Shown here: in pieces, positions 36,259 through 47,300 of the stretch
Layout: each line of letters starts with the position of its first letter
Numbering within the stretch: position 1 is the stretch's first letter
Assembly: GCA_005217565.1 (NCBI GenBank)
Contig: SJCO01000006.1
Span: forward strand, 415,147 to 479,146
From: Puteibacter caeruleilacunae
GTDB lineage: Bacteria > Bacteroidota > Bacteroidia > Bacteroidales > Prolixibacteraceae
Length of the DNA stretch: 64,000 bases
Reading direction: 5' to 3'
Position numbers and translations under genes: made by a program
The notes under the pieces: generated by a model
The model's input: the letters and a program-made list of their open reading frames with translations, nothing else
What the model was told of the DNA's origin: nothing
Databases searched by the model: none

Positions 36259-37062
36259 TTATTGTTGAAACTTTCTTTTTACTAGAGCTAAGAATTTAGT
36301 ACTAGCCTCATTCTTTTGCCATTTGAAATTAGCTTTTAAATAATCAGCTGCTTCCTGAATCGATTGGAGGTTATTTATTATTTCGATTGCCTCGTCAAAT
36401 TTACTGTGATTATTGTTGAACAGTTCACGAATAAAAAGAAACTTATCATTAAGTCCAATTGCTTCAGATAAATTCTTAATCGGACGTCCATCAATAACAG
36501 CATTTACATTACTGTTTTCAGCGAGTTTGTCATAGATTGATTCTTTGTGCCCGAATTTTTCTCCCAGGACCGTCGAATCATTTTGTATGCTTTTATTTTC
36601 TTTCGTTTCTTGAGCTTCTGTAATTACCTCTTCTTGTATCGTTTCTTCAACTTTTGTTTCAGGCTCAATAGTATCTTCAGTCTCAACGATTACGACTTTA
36701 GGTTCAACTTTTATTTCTACTTTTTGGGGAGTGGAAACAGGTTCTTCCTCTTTTCCCGAATCCGATTTATCTTGTTGGATTGGAGCAACATTATCATCAA
36801 CATACTTGTCGACTGGTCGTGGGTTTGCTCGTTCAACTAGTGGTTCTGGAAATGGAACGGAAGACGAATTATTGATTAATGGTGGTGCTTGCATATTATT
36901 TACCTCAAGTAATTGAATTTCCTGATAAAGGTTTTTTGCCTTATCTGCGGCAATTCTTAACTCAAGAGGCGCAAATTGATCGCTATTGGAGAGTGAATCT
37001 ATTATTGCTTCAAGGTCTTTTATGTCTTTTCGAATGATATCGATTAATAAGTTATTTTTCAT
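36259..37062 (-). CDS. Conserved hypothetical protein with helical ends and a low-complexity acidic middle
   Basis: 267 residues, no signal peptide or membrane segment. An N-terminal coiled helical part (about 1-55) is followed by a disordered acidic Pro/Glu/Val-rich linker (about 60-170). A conserved C-terminal helical domain then begins near IDGRPIKNLSEAIGLNDKFLFIRELFNNN and ends in AADYLKANFKWQKNE. I recall this C-terminal domain as widespread in Bacteroidota with no known function. It precedes rsmI by 6 bp, so the pair is one operon; a ribosome-linked or cytoplasmic adaptor role is only a guess. Confidence 0.65.
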   Translation of the reverse strand: MKNNLLIDIIRKDIKDLEAIIDSLSNSDQFAPLELRIAADKAKNLYQEIQLLEVNNMQAPPLINNSSSVPFPEPLVERANPRPVDKYVDDNVAPIQQDKSDSGKEEEPVSTPQKVEIKVEPKVVIVETEDTIEPETKVEETIQEEVITEAQETKENKSIQNDSTVLGEKFGHKESIYDKLAENSNVNAVIDGRPIKNLSEAIGLNDKFLFIRELFNNNHSKFDEAIEIINNLQSIQEAADYLKANFKWQKNEASTKFLALVKRKFQQ

Positions 37063-37310
37063 TTTTTGAAGATTTTGAGATTATTCGATAACACTATATG
37101 CAAACAGAATTATTTATTCCTAGAGGCTTTTAATTTTTCCTTGGCGACTACAATCAGGTGAGACGGACAAGGAGTTTTTCAATTAAAAAACACGGACTAG
37201 AATGATTAAAACTTATGTAAGTTATTGAATGTAATAAAAATCATGCCAGTTTTAGCCCTAAAAGAATTCATATCTGGTTGATTATTCCCATAACGAATAT
37301 CCTTTTTACT

Positions 37311-37318
37311 TATTTTTG
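37311..37318 (+). promoter_or_regulatory. -7 element (TATTTTTG) of tdk
   Basis: Exact TAnnTTTG match 39 bp before the tdk ATG at 37358. Confidence 0.5.
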
Positions 37319-37357
37319 TAAAAGTACTAAAATAAATTGATCAATAATTTCTACTGT

Positions 37358-37945
37358 ATGTTTCTTGAGGTTAGCAATGGAGATAAACGCAATGGTTGGA
37401 TTGAGGTGATCTGTGGATCAATGTTTTCTGGTAAAACAGAAGAGTTGATACGCCGCTTGAAGAGAGCTAAAATTGCAAAACAGCGGGTTGAGATTTTTAA
37501 ACCTGTAATTGATGTTCGTTATAGTGTGGATGAAGTAATTTCGCATGATGCCAATGCTATTCAATCCACGCCTGTTGAAACGGCTGCCAATATTCTACTA
37601 TTATCAGGAGATGTTGATATTGTAGGAATTGATGAAGCCCAATTCTTTGATCAGGGACTGGTTGAGGTCTGCAATCAGTTGGCAGCACAGGGGATAAGAG
37701 TGATTGTTGCTGGTTTGGATATGGATTTTCAAGGGAAACCTTTTGGTCCAATACCGGGAGTGATGGCTTGTGCTGAGTATGTTACTAAGGTGCATGCAAT
37801 TTGTATGCGTTGTGGAAATCTTGCGAATCACAGTCACCGATTAACCAAATCCGACAAGCTTGTACAATTGGGAGAGCGTGATACTTATGAGCCATTATGC
37901 CGAGAGTGTTATCAAAAAGCAATGCAGGAAGGATCAGAAAAATGA
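37358..37945 (+). CDS. tdk: Thymidine kinase (type II)
   Basis: From ATG 37358 (195 residues). P-loop is [41 protein letters not shown] holds the catalytic Glu/Asp region, and [30 protein letters not shown] follows. The zinc site has CMRCGN and a second pair in CREC, and the lasso loop is present. The enzyme phosphorylates thymidine for dTTP salvage. Its stop codon overlaps the murF-alr start (ATGA). Confidence 0.94.
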   Translation: MFLEVSNGDKRNGWIEVICGSMFSGKTEELIRRLKRAKIAKQRVEIFKPVIDVRYSVDEVISHDANAIQSTPVETAANILLLSGDVDIVGIDEAQFFDQGLVEVCNQLAAQGIRVIVAGLDMDFQGKPFGPIPGVMACAEYVTKVHAICMRCGNLANHSHRLTKSDKLVQLGERDTYEPLCRECYQKAMQEGSEK

Positions 37946-40428
37946 TAGAATATTCAATTGAAGAAATAAAATCAATATTAGTTTCACCTAGCGATATTAA
38001 AGGAAATTTAAGTGCTAATTATGTTCGCTATATTGTTATTGATACACGAACGATACTAGATGGGAGTAAGAGTATCTTTTTTGCGCTGAAGGGGCCCAAT
38101 AATGATGGTCATTCCTATATAAAGAATGCCTATAGTAAAGGAGTGCGCTGCTTTGTTGTTAGGGCAAATACCTCTATTGCCGAAGAATATAGTGATGCCG
38201 TGTTTATTCAAGTTGATGATACATTGAAGGCATTGCAAAAGCTGACAACATATCATCGTCAGCGCTTTCTTTTCCCTGTTATTGGAATCACTGGTAGTAA
38301 TGGAAAGACGGTTGTTAAAGAATGGTTATTTGAATTACTTCAGGAAAAATATCGAATTGTCAGAAGTCCCAAAAGTTATAATTCACAGGTTGGAGTTCCG
38401 CTTTCAGTGTGGATGATGGATGCTGATTATGATCTTGGAATTTTTGAGGCAGGTATCTCATGCAAAGGAGAAATGAATCGATTAACTTCAATTGTTAATC
38501 CGACAATTGGGATATTTACGAATATAACATCAGCTCATCAAGAAAATTTTACTTCTTATGAGGAGAAGATAAGAGAGAAACTGAAGCTTTTTGAGCGTTG
38601 TGAGATACTTATTTATCGACGTGGTAATCAGTTGATAAATAGGGAGGTTAGTAACTTTGCTTCTGCAAAGGGTGTTACAACCTTAAGTTGGTCTAATGAT
38701 AAAGATACTAAAGCAGATATTCATATTGTATCAGCAAAAGATAAAGGAGGGTGTGAATTGAGCTATATCTCTAATATTTCAAGTGGATCAATTTGGATGC
38801 CATTTGCTGATCGTGCTTCTATTGAAAATGCATCGCATTGTATTACCCTTTTATTGGCAATGGAGATGAATCCACGAGATTTCTTAGGACAGTTTAGAGA
38901 ACTGCAGCCAGTTGCTATGCGATTAGAAATTAAGCAGGGTATAAATAGCTGTGTATTGATCAATGATTCCTATAATTCAGATGTAAATTCATTAAGTATT
39001 GCTTTGGACCTATTGGAGAATAAAGCAGTAGGAATAAACACAAAGAAAACCCTTATCTTATCAGATATTAATCAGTCAGGTTTAAAACGGAAACAGTTAT
39101 ATACTGAAGTAGCTAGATTGCTTAAACTGCATAAAATTGATCGTATTATTGGAATTGGTTCAGAGATAATGATACTTGATAAGTATTTCGATGGTGAAAA
39201 AGAGTTCTATCGGACTACAACCAATTTCATAGATCATTTTAGAGAAGGTAATTTCGATAAAGAGACAATTCTAATTAAAGGGGCAAGAAGTTTTGAGTTT
39301 GATCTCGTATCGGATATTTTGCAGAAAAAAGTACATCAGACTGTGCTTGAGGTAAATCTTTCTGCAGTTCAACATAATTTGAATTGCTTTAGAAGGATAC
39401 TTGAACCAGGGGTGAAAATAATGGCTATGGTAAAAGCTTTTTCCTATGGAAGTGGTTCTGTGGAGATTGCTCAGGCATTACAATATCACCAGGTGGATTA
39501 CCTGGCTGTCGCTATAGCTGACGAGGGTGTGGAATTAAGGAAGGCAGGAGTAATAGTACCTATCGTTGTCATGAATCCAGAGGAGCATAGTTTTGCGTTA
39601 ATGATAGAGTATAAGTTAGAACCGAATATTTATTCATTGGAGCTATTGAAATCTTTTAACAAAGTTGTTGAAAAAAGTGCAGCCAACCTTGTTCCAATAC
39701 ATTTGAAGTTGGAGACTGGAATGAAGCGACTGGGAATCGATAGTGAAGAAGAACTTCAGGCAGTTATTGATTTTATTAAAGAAAGAAAGAACCTGTTTGT
39801 GCGTTCAATCTTTTCTCATTTGGCTGTAAGTGATGAAGTACAACAGGATGAATTTACTTGTCAACAAATAAATTGTTTTAAGCACCTTAGCAATATGTTA
39901 GTGGACGCTTTCGATTATAAGGTATTGCGACATGTATTAAATTCTGCAGGTATTGAGCGATTTAGTGACAGTCAGTTTGATATGGTGCGTTTAGGAATAG
40001 GCCTATATGGTGTGAGTATAAAACCTGACAGAGAGTTAAAGACCGTAAGTACATTGAAGACTACGATTTCACAAATACGAGAAGTTTCTCCAGGTGAATC
40101 TATCGGTTATGGCCGAAAAGGAAACGTGGAAGTACCCTCACAAATTGCAATTATTCCTATTGGTTATGCCGATGGACTAAGTCGACGATATGGTAACGGT
40201 AGATATCATGTTTGTGTGAATGGACAACGTGTTCCAATTATCGGGAATATCTGCATGGATATGTGTATGATCGATGTAACCGGTTGTAATGTAAAGGTTG
40301 GAGATCAAGTAGAAATATTTGGGGAACACTGTAGAATTGAAGATATGGCTCTATGCGGGGATACTATCCCTTATGAAATATTAACCTCCGTTTCGCAGAG
40401 GGTTAAGAGAGTGTACTATCAGGAATAA
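37942..40428 (+). CDS. Bifunctional MurF ligase / alanine racemase fusion
   Basis: 828 residues from ATG 37942, which overlaps the tdk stop (ATGA). Residues 1 to about 460 are Mur[24 protein letters not shown], the ATP loop [14 protein letters not shown] (about 113-126), [12 protein letters not shown]. Residues about 465-828 are alanine racemase: [37 protein letters not shown] with the PLP lysine K498, IGYGRKG with the catalytic Tyr, and [14 protein letters not shown]. MurF adds D-Ala-D-Ala to UDP-MurNAc-tripeptide; the racemase makes the D-Ala. This fusion is known in Bacteroidota. The VKADAYGHG motif is relaxed to VKAFSYGSG but the lysine is kept. Confidence 0.93.
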   Translation: MIEYSIEEIKSILVSPSDIKGNLSANYVRYIVIDTRTILDGSKSIFFALKGPNNDGHSYIKNAYSKGVRCFVVRANTSIAEEYSDAVFIQVDDTLKALQKLTTYHRQRFLFPVIGITGSNGKTVVKEWLFELLQEKYRIVRSPKSYNSQVGVPLSVWMMDADYDLGIFEAGISCKGEMNRLTSIVNPTIGIFTNITSAHQENFTSYEEKIREKLKLFERCEILIYRRGNQLINREVSNFASAKGVTTLSWSNDKDTKADIHIVSAKDKGGCELSYISNISSGSIWMPFADRASIENASHCITLLLAMEMNPRDFLGQFRELQPVAMRLEIKQGINSCVLINDSYNSDVNSLSIALDLLENKAVGINTKKTLILSDINQSGLKRKQLYTEVARLLKLHKIDRIIGIGSEIMILDKYFDGEKEFYRTTTNFIDHFREGNFDKETILIKGARSFEFDLVSDILQKKVHQTVLEVNLSAVQHNLNCFRRILEPGVKIMAMVKAFSYGSGSVEIAQALQYHQVDYLAVAIADEGVELRKAGVIVPIVVMNPEEHSFALMIEYKLEPNIYSLELLKSFNKVVEKSAANLVPIHLKLETGMKRLGIDSEEELQAVIDFIKERKNLFVRSIFSHLAVSDEVQQDEFTCQQINCFKHLSNMLVDAFDYKVLRHVLNSAGIERFSDSQFDMVRLGIGLYGVSIKPDRELKTVSTLKTTISQIREVSPGESIGYGRKGNVEVPSQIAIIPIGYADGLSRRYGNGRYHVCVNGQRVPIIGNICMDMCMIDVTGCNVKVGDQVEIFGEHCRIEDMALCGDTIPYEILTSVSQRVKRVYYQE

Positions 40429-40584
40429 AATCTGGATAATATGGTTGTTTATCTTGTTTTGAAGGTTGTTTGCAGATAAAGTTCTGTTTGTGACTGCTAA
40501 TAAGGTAAATTTGTTATAGCCATAAATATTAGTACATGAGAGCAGTAAAAGAGGAATAAATGAGTTGAAAAGAGAATAACAAGT

Positions 40585-41655
40585 ATGAAGATGAACTTAA
40601 TCTTGAGTAGAAATAAGTGGTTCTTATTAACGCGACACTTATTTTTCTGGTCATTAGTTATAGTTTTTTTCTCCTTTTTGTATGGAAGTTATACGAATAG
40701 TCAAAATTGGTTGTATAGCCTGGGATTCACTACTTTGAATGGTGTGTTTTTTATCATTTTTTCATATGTAGTAGTCTATTTTCTAATACCTCAGTTGTTC
40801 TTTAAAAAGAAGTACTTTCTTTTTTTCCTATTGGTAATTACTGTAGGAATTTTGATATCACTCTTAAAGCTGTCTTTTTCAGGTTTTCTTTATTACTCAA
40901 CTGTAGCCAATGAAGCAATAGGATATTCGAGTAGCATGGGGTGGCCAGCAATCTTTGTAAATGTTAAGGATATGTCATTCCTGGCTGCCATTTTTGCATT
41001 GATTAAGTATTCGAAAGATTGGTATATTATCGAAATTGAGAATAAGGAGTTGACAAGGCAGAATGTTGAGGCAGAGATAAGTATGTTAAAGTCTCAGACA
41101 GAACCTGATTTTTTATTCAATACGCTGAATAATGTATATGCTATGGCTGTGAGTGAAGATCCGGAAACTCAGAATTACATTAGAAAGTTAAGAGAGTTGA
41201 TGGGCTTCCTGGCAAATTTAGAACCACGTTCGGAGATTCAGTTGGATTTAGCGATCGAGATGGTGAGGAGTTATATCGATATTGAACGAATTCGATACTT
41301 TGATCATCTTGATCTGGAGGTAAAGTTTGAGGGTGATTTTCATGGTAAAAGCATTGCTCCTTATCTCCTTTTTCCAATTATAGAGAATTGTTTTAAGCAT
41401 GGGAGCAGTAACGATTCAGGTTCTCCATGGATTAAAATTGCTATTACCATTGAAGGGAATCATTTAAAGGTAAGGACAAAAAATAGTATAGCTGATTTTA
41501 GTGGAACAGTTAATAAACATACCAGAATTTTAGAAGGTGTTCGAAGACGATTGGAAATCATTTATCCTGATCATTTTGCCTTGGATATAAAAAGAACACT
41601 CTCAGAATTCCATTTGGTCTTGGATTTAGAGTTAATCTCAAAGCAGGAGAAATGA
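40585..41655 (+). CDS. LytS-like membrane sensor protein lacking the phospho-acceptor histidine
   Basis: 356 residues. Four N-terminal membrane helices (about 12-145) and a His_kinase/HATPase tail as in Bacteroidota LytS-like kinases. The H-box should read NPHFLFNTLNN, but here it is EPDFLFNTLNN: the histidine is Asp175 (codon GAT, 41107-41109). The N-box IIENCFKHGSSN is kept, but the G-box that should read GxGLxNVRRRL is HTRILEGVRRRLEI, without its glycines. ATP may still bind weakly; autophosphorylation at the usual site is not possible. It heads a likely operon with a second degenerate paralogue and a LytTR regulator, and may act as an allosteric sensor. Confidence 0.8.
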   Translation: MKMNLILSRNKWFLLTRHLFFWSLVIVFFSFLYGSYTNSQNWLYSLGFTTLNGVFFIIFSYVVVYFLIPQLFFKKKYFLFFLLVITVGILISLLKLSFSGFLYYSTVANEAIGYSSSMGWPAIFVNVKDMSFLAAIFALIKYSKDWYIIEIENKELTRQNVEAEISMLKSQTEPDFLFNTLNNVYAMAVSEDPETQNYIRKLRELMGFLANLEPRSEIQLDLAIEMVRSYIDIERIRYFDHLDLEVKFEGDFHGKSIAPYLLFPIIENCFKHGSSNDSGSPWIKIAITIEGNHLKVRTKNSIADFSGTVNKHTRILEGVRRRLEIIYPDHFALDIKRTLSEFHLVLDLELISKQEK

Positions 41656-41724
41656 GATTAATTCTTTCATGAGTAAGGGTAATCGGTTATGTAAACTGTC
41701 ATTTAGAAACACAGAAGAAGTGCA

Positions 41725-42810
41725 ATGAAGTTATTAGAGAAATATGAAACCAATAAGGAACGAATAACACAACATCTTTTTTTTTGGATGATGTGGGTTG
41801 TATCTTTTACTTTTTTGCAAAGTTTTGGAAAGCCTTCAAACGAAATGCTGACTTGGCTTATGTATTACTTGCTTACATTGCCGATATTTGTTTCGCATAC
41901 ATATTTCGTAGTCTATTTTCTCCTGCCTAATTATTTATTTCAGAGACGAATATTCACATTTATTTTAGGATTATTGGTACTGTCGATGATCTTTTCGATT
42001 GCCGAGTTAGTAGTATCTTTTGAATTTGTCTTTAAATATTTCGGACAAGTTAGGAAGCGTCCAGGTGACCTGTATACGTTCGGAAGTGTTGCTGTTAATG
42101 CAATAGGTAATTCTTATCCAGTGATAGTTTTTTTAGCTGTAAAAGCAGCTAAGTACCTCTCTTTGTCGTCTATTAGAAAGGAAGAGATAAAAAAGAAAAA
42201 GGTGATTAATGAATTGAACTACCTAAAAAGTGTGCAAAATCCAGAATTAATTTCAGGATTAATGGTTGAGCTTGAAAGTATTGCAGCGCACTCTTTGCGA
42301 GATTCATCACAGTTCATTCTCCGTCTTTCGGATTTTATTAGAATGTATTTCGAGCACGCAAGGAAACAACAAGTAAGATTTGACGATGAGATCAACTTAT
42401 TGTTGAACTATATAGGATTAATTAATATGGGATTATTAAATGAACAGCGAATAACTGTTTCAGATAATATTGATCGAAAGGATGTGAGCGTCCCGGCACT
42501 ATCCTTTTTTTCGTTGGCTCCATTGATAATTGATCAAAATCGTGAGACGCTTCATTTCGATATGAGTCAGCAAGACGAATTGTACATCATGACTGCTACC
42601 ATAGAACAAATGAGTGGCAGTTTGGGTGGTACGGCATGGCAGAATTATAGCAATCGACTTAGGTTACTATTCAATGACAAAGCCAGGTTATCTATTCAGA
42701 AGAATGGCGAGATTATTGCAGTAACCCTTTGTGTGGAAATTGCTAATACAGACGATCACGAAAATGACTATGAATATCCGGTTTTTCGTCCCACCGGATT
42801 ATTGAATTAA
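41725..42810 (+). CDS. Second LytS-like protein, fully degenerate kinase domain
   Basis: 361 residues with the same plan as its neighbour: four membrane helices sharing HLFFW and YFVVYFLLP with it, then a helical dimerisation segment. In place of NPHFLFN stands NPELISG (Glu174 at the histidine position). The N-box (VENAxKHG) is gone, reading LAPLIIDQNRETL, and no glycine box is seen. It therefore appears unable to bind ATP or phosphorylate. The reading frame is intact and the membrane part well kept, so it looks selected rather than decaying. It probably forms a heteromer with the product of 40585-41655. 69 bp after that gene, 32 bp before the LytTR regulator. Confidence 0.75.
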   Translation: MKLLEKYETNKERITQHLFFWMMWVVSFTFLQSFGKPSNEMLTWLMYYLLTLPIFVSHTYFVVYFLLPNYLFQRRIFTFILGLLVLSMIFSIAELVVSFEFVFKYFGQVRKRPGDLYTFGSVAVNAIGNSYPVIVFLAVKAAKYLSLSSIRKEEIKKKKVINELNYLKSVQNPELISGLMVELESIAAHSLRDSSQFILRLSDFIRMYFEHARKQQVRFDDEINLLLNYIGLINMGLLNEQRITVSDNIDRKDVSVPALSFFSLAPLIIDQNRETLHFDMSQQDELYIMTATIEQMSGSLGGTAWQNYSNRLRLLFNDKARLSIQKNGEIIAVTLCVEIANTDDHENDYEYPVFRPTGLLN

Positions 42811-42842
42811 ACGATTTCATTAAGACAAAGCATTGAGAAATT

Positions 42843-43571
42843 ATGACCATTAGATGTTTAATTGTAGATGATGAACCATTAGCCATAAAAGTTATTCGAT
42901 CATATATTGATGAGCTTGGAGGTTTTGAGATAGTAGCAGAATGCAAGAATGCAATTGAGGCCAATAATGTATTACTTTCAACTTGTGTTGATCTGATTTT
43001 TCTGGATATAAATATGCCTAAGATCAGCGGAGTTGAATTTCTAAAGACTTTAAATAATCCTCCTAAAACAATATTCACAACGGCTCATAAGGAGTACGCT
43101 CTTGATGGTTTTGATCTGGATGTTGTTGATTATTTGATGAAACCAATCTCTATGGAGCGATTTTTACGTGCAATTAATCGTTATCACCGTTTGAGTAATG
43201 CTAGTCCTGGAGTTCCAGTTCAGTCACCTGTGACTCAACCAATGGATAATGACTTTATTTACGTAAAAGGTAATCGAAAGATGGTGAAGTTGGTGTTGAG
43301 TGACGTTGTGCTAATTGAAGGATTAAATGAGTATGTTAAAATTCATCTTACCGATAAATATGTTGTTTCTAAAATGAGTCTTTCGTCTCTTCAGGATAAA
43401 CTACCTTCGAAGCGCTTTATAAGAATACATCGATCGTTTATTGTTGCATTGGATAAGATTGAGGCTTTCTCTGCAGCAAATGTTGAGATTGTCGGAAAGT
43501 GTTATCCGATAGGTCGAAATTATAAGGAATCAGTAATGAAGGCGTTGGATTTCAATCAGATTGAAAGTTAA
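42843..43571 (+). CDS. LytTR-family response regulator
   Basis: 242 residues. Receiver domain RCLIVDDEPLAIKVI (acidic pocket D9, D10) with phospho-acceptor D55 in LIFLDINMPKISG, Thr in FTTAHKEYAL and Lys in DYLMKPIS. A 30-residue linker leads to the LytTR DNA-binding domain: FIYVKGNRKMVKLVLSDVVLIEGLNEYVKIHL and KRFIRIHRSFIVALDKIEAF. Unlike its two neighbours, all catalytic receiver residues are intact, so it can in principle be phosphorylated by another kinase or by a small phosphodonor. Candidate targets are the downstream secreted-protein gene and susCD; no binding site was identified. Confidence 0.92.
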   Translation: MTIRCLIVDDEPLAIKVIRSYIDELGGFEIVAECKNAIEANNVLLSTCVDLIFLDINMPKISGVEFLKTLNNPPKTIFTTAHKEYALDGFDLDVVDYLMKPISMERFLRAINRYHRLSNASPGVPVQSPVTQPMDNDFIYVKGNRKMVKLVLSDVVLIEGLNEYVKIHLTDKYVVSKMSLSSLQDKLPSKRFIRIHRSFIVALDKIEAFSAANVEIVGKCYPIGRNYKESVMKALDFNQIES

Positions 43572-43662
43572 AGTGTGTGCATATTTATAATCACGAAATA
43601 AGTTAATTTATTGAATAATGTGAAAAAAATGTCGTTTACTTGCTAAAAGTGGTTGTCAATAG

Positions 43663-44277
43663 ATGATTTTCGTATTTTTATTGAAGTTATTTTTAAATAT
43701 ACGTCAAGTGGAATATATTCGAAATACAAAGTGTGGCTCAAGAGGAGTTAAACGAACCATATGGATCAGTTTATTGAGTATGCTTTTAAGCGTTTGTGTT
43801 AGTTCGGCTAATGCACAACATCAGGGTGAGCTTATTGTTGATGGATTAACAGAAACATGGCTTGGAGGGTATGCAATTTCTCCTTCTGATGAAACCATTG
43901 AATTGGGAGAAGATATAATTGCTGTGCACGAGTTGGCTTATGATAATAGTAAGCGGACTATCCTAATTGGTGTTGTACCTCGAAAGAATGGAGTTGACTA
44001 TTTGGTGTGTTGTAAAAAAATGAGAATTCAGTACACTATAAGAAGGGAACGTTTCGGAGTAAAAACATTAAGAGCAGAGTGGCGTTCCAGAGGATATGAA
44101 TTGTTTGAACGCATGATTGATAGGAAGCATTGGGATGCGCAAAAATTAATTACATCAGGGATAAAGGATGAAAAAGAATATTTAGGTTTAATTGCATGTT
44201 ATTTGCCTCATTTGATTGCAAATGAATACAGGGAGGCCTGTTTTGGAAGACATATTGATAGTATTCGTAAAAATTGA
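43663..44277 (+). CDS. Secreted protein of unknown function
   Basis: Up to 204 residues. A signal peptide is visible at TIWISLLSMLLSVCVSSANAQ (cleaved near residue 51 of the long form). The real start may be the GTG at 43708, which gives a normal-length signal. The mature part has HELAYDNSKRTILIGVVPRKNGVDYLVCCKKMRIQY (paired Cys) and a basic C-terminal helical region, WDAQKLITSGIKDEKEYLGLIACYLPHLIANEY. I do not recognise a family. It follows the LytTR gene by 91 bp and is separated from susC by a terminator, so it may be the regulator's close partner. Confidence 0.6.
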   Translation: MIFVFLLKLFLNIRQVEYIRNTKCGSRGVKRTIWISLLSMLLSVCVSSANAQHQGELIVDGLTETWLGGYAISPSDETIELGEDIIAVHELAYDNSKRTILIGVVPRKNGVDYLVCCKKMRIQYTIRRERFGVKTLRAEWRSRGYELFERMIDRKHWDAQKLITSGIKDEKEYLGLIACYLPHLIANEYREACFGRHIDSIRKN

Positions 44278-44317
44278 AGGTAATAGCGCAAATCTTTTCA
44301 ACTCAACGAATGCATTT

Positions 44318-44343
44318 AACCCACGTTTAGCGTGGGTTTTTTG
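44318..44343 (+). terminator. Terminator between the secreted-protein gene and susC
   Basis: AACCCACG / CGTGGGTT stem with loop tttag (44318-44338), followed by TTTT. Confidence 0.85.
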
Positions 44344-44345
44344 TA

Positions 44346-44353
44346 TATATTTG
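44346..44353 (+). promoter_or_regulatory. -7 element (TATATTTG) of susCD
   Basis: Exact TAnnTTTG match immediately after the upstream terminator, 45 bp before the susC ATG. Its -33 region falls inside the terminator stem, so it must rely on the -7 element or on an activator. Confidence 0.55.
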
Positions 44354-44397
44354 TCGCACTTTACATAAGAGGAATAGTATTAATAAAATAACTGATC

Positions 44398-47300
44398 ATG
44401 AGAAAGATAATCACTTCGATTGTTGTTTTGTTGGGGATGTTAACTGTTGCTTTTGCTCAACGAGAGAGTAAAATAAATGGTATAGTGTTCAATTCAGAGA
44501 ATGGACAAGCTTTGCCAGGAGCAACAATAGTAGAGAAAGGAACTCAGAATGGGATTGTTACCGATATTAACGGTCGCTTTAATCTCGAGTTGAAAAATGG
44601 AAGTGGATTTATTGTCGTTTCCTTTATTGGTATGGAGACTGAGGAGATCCCGATTTCTAATGAAGAAATGAGAATTTCCCTAAAACCTAAGCTTGTTAAT
44701 GTTGATGATGTAGTTGTTGTTGCATATGGGAAACAGGTGCGCAGAGCTATGACCGGTTCACAAAGCTCGTTAGGTGCTTTTGAAATAAAGGATCAACGAG
44801 TAATTTCTGCAGCAAACTTATTGCAAGGAACCGCTACAGGGGTACATGTGATAAATAGTATCGGCCAGCCTGGAGAACATCCCGATATTCGTATTCGTGG
44901 AATTAGTTCTGTAAATGCAAGTGCAGCTCCGCTGATTGTTGTAGATGGCATTGTTTTCGATGGTAATTTATCTAATCTTAGTACTTCTGATATTGAAAGT
45001 ATTAATGTATTGAAGGATGCTTCGTCTGCAGCGTTGTATGGATCAAGAGGTGCAAATGGAGTTATCTTAATTACAACTAAGCAGGGGAAGCAAGGAGAGG
45101 CAATTATTCAGGTAAATAGCTCTGTTGGAATTTCTAAAAGGGCTGTAAGCGATTATGATGTTGTAAGCTCTGCTGATTATATGAAGTTAGCATGGGAAGC
45201 CCTAAGCAATGAAGGAATGGATGCCAATGAGGCTAATCCGGGAAGCTATGCAAGTGAGGAGCTTGTTAGTAGACTAGGGTATAATCCGTATGGAATTAAT
45301 CAACCAGTAAATGAGAATGGTGAACTTAATGATCAGGCCAAGCTTTTGTGGGAGACCGACTGGGTGGATCAACTGACTCGCGATGAGGCGATGCACCAAC
45401 AGGTTGATTTGAGTATTCAGGGAGGATCAGAGAAAACTAACTACTATGTCTCGGGGAGTTATCTCTCCCAAGATGGTATGGTTATAAAATCTAATTTTGA
45501 ACGCTTTACAGGAAGAGTTCAGGTTGAGTCAAATGTAAGAGATTGGTTAAAGGTTGGAATGAGAAATAATTTCTCGTATTCGCTGCAGAATTATCCTGAG
45601 CAGTCAGGTTCTAGTCTGTATAACAACATTTCATGGGCACGAGAATTACCTGGGATATACCCTTTATATCAGCGTGATGCAGATGGAGAGCTGAAGTTTG
45701 ATCAATACAATCAACCAATGTATGATTTTGGAGTTCCTGTAAAAGGACAAGCGATAAATGATGATAGACCAGTTAAAAGTTTATCCAACTTGGTGGCGAC
45801 AACTCGTTTGGATGATTATAAACGTAAGCGTTATTACACTTCATTCAATGGATATACCGATATAAAGTTGTGTAAGCATCTAACTTTACATAGTAATTTT
45901 GCAACAGAACTCTATCTGTATAATATTTCTGATTACAATAATCCAGAAAATGGTCCGGGTGAGGCTGTAAACGGAAGGGTTCGTAAAGATAAAAACACAA
46001 CCACCTCATGGACATGGTATAATCAACTTGCTTATGATCGATCTTTTGGTGATCACAAAGTAGGAGCGATGCTTACTTCAGAAGCTTATCAATATAAGTT
46101 AGAGTATCAAACTTCACAAGGAACTAATTTCCCGTTTCCTGGACTTAAAGAGCTTGATTCTGCTGCTACAGTTGAGAAAATGAGTGGTTCTTCGGATAAA
46201 TCAAGACTAGCCAGTTGGTTGGGAAGATTCAGTTATGGTTATAGAGACAGGTATTTTGTGGAAACATCAATCCGAAGGGATCAATCATCACGCTTTGGAA
46301 AAGACCATCGAATGGGGACTTTTGCATCAGTAGGTGCAGGATGGATTATTTCAGAGGAAGATTTCTTCCCGAAGAATGATTGGGTGCAATATCTGAAACT
46401 AAGGGGATCTTATGGTGAATTAGGAAACAATGACCTACAGAATTCACAAGGGAATAGTATCTATTTCCCTTATCTAAGTACGTTCTCAACGGGATATGAT
46501 GATTTAGAGAATCCAGGTGTTTATTTATCAAGCTTGGCTAATCCGTCTATTACCTGGGAGAGTATGGGTATCCTGAATATTGCGTTGGATTTTTCTCTTT
46601 TGAAAGATCGTATCCATGGTAATATTGAATGGTACCAGAAAACGACTTCTGATATGTTATTTATGCGACCATTGCCTCCTTCGGTGGGTGTGCCTTCTAT
46701 CGCAGAAAATGTAGGTGAAGTTAGAAATAGCGGGGTAGAAGTCTTTCTTGAAGGGAGAATAATAAATAGACATGATTTTCAATGGACTGCTTCTCTAAAT
46801 ATGTCATGGTTAAATAATGAAATTACTGAGTTGCCTCAGGAAGAAATTATTGATGATCATTTTGTATTGCGCGAAGGTATGAGCCTTTATAGTTTCTATC
46901 TTCCGAAATATGAAGGAGTGGATCCTGAAACCGGGAAAGCTCTCTATAAAACTATCGATGATTTGGATGATGCCATGTATACCGATGATTATGATGCTGC
47001 TAAAAAAGTGTATTCAGGAAGTGCCCTCCCAAAATTCTATGGAGGATTCCAAAATAGGATACAATACAAAGGATTTGATTTTGGCTGCTTAGTAAACTTT
47101 AGTGTTGGAGCTAAAGTGTTGGATACCGATTATGCGGGCTTAATGCATGGCTTTAGTCGTATGGGATATCAAGTTAGTTCCGATATCAAACAGCGCTGGC
47201 AAAAGGCAGGAGATGTTACTGATATTCCTCGCTTGGATATTAGCGACGGTAATGTAAGCTTGGCATCTAATCGTTTTGTTTTCAATAATGATTACCTAAG

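Noticed and set aside
37063..37357. Possible gene between the hypothetical protein and tdk
   Set aside because: About 295 bp of AT-rich sequence without ORF, hairpin or RNA motif beyond the tdk promoter element.
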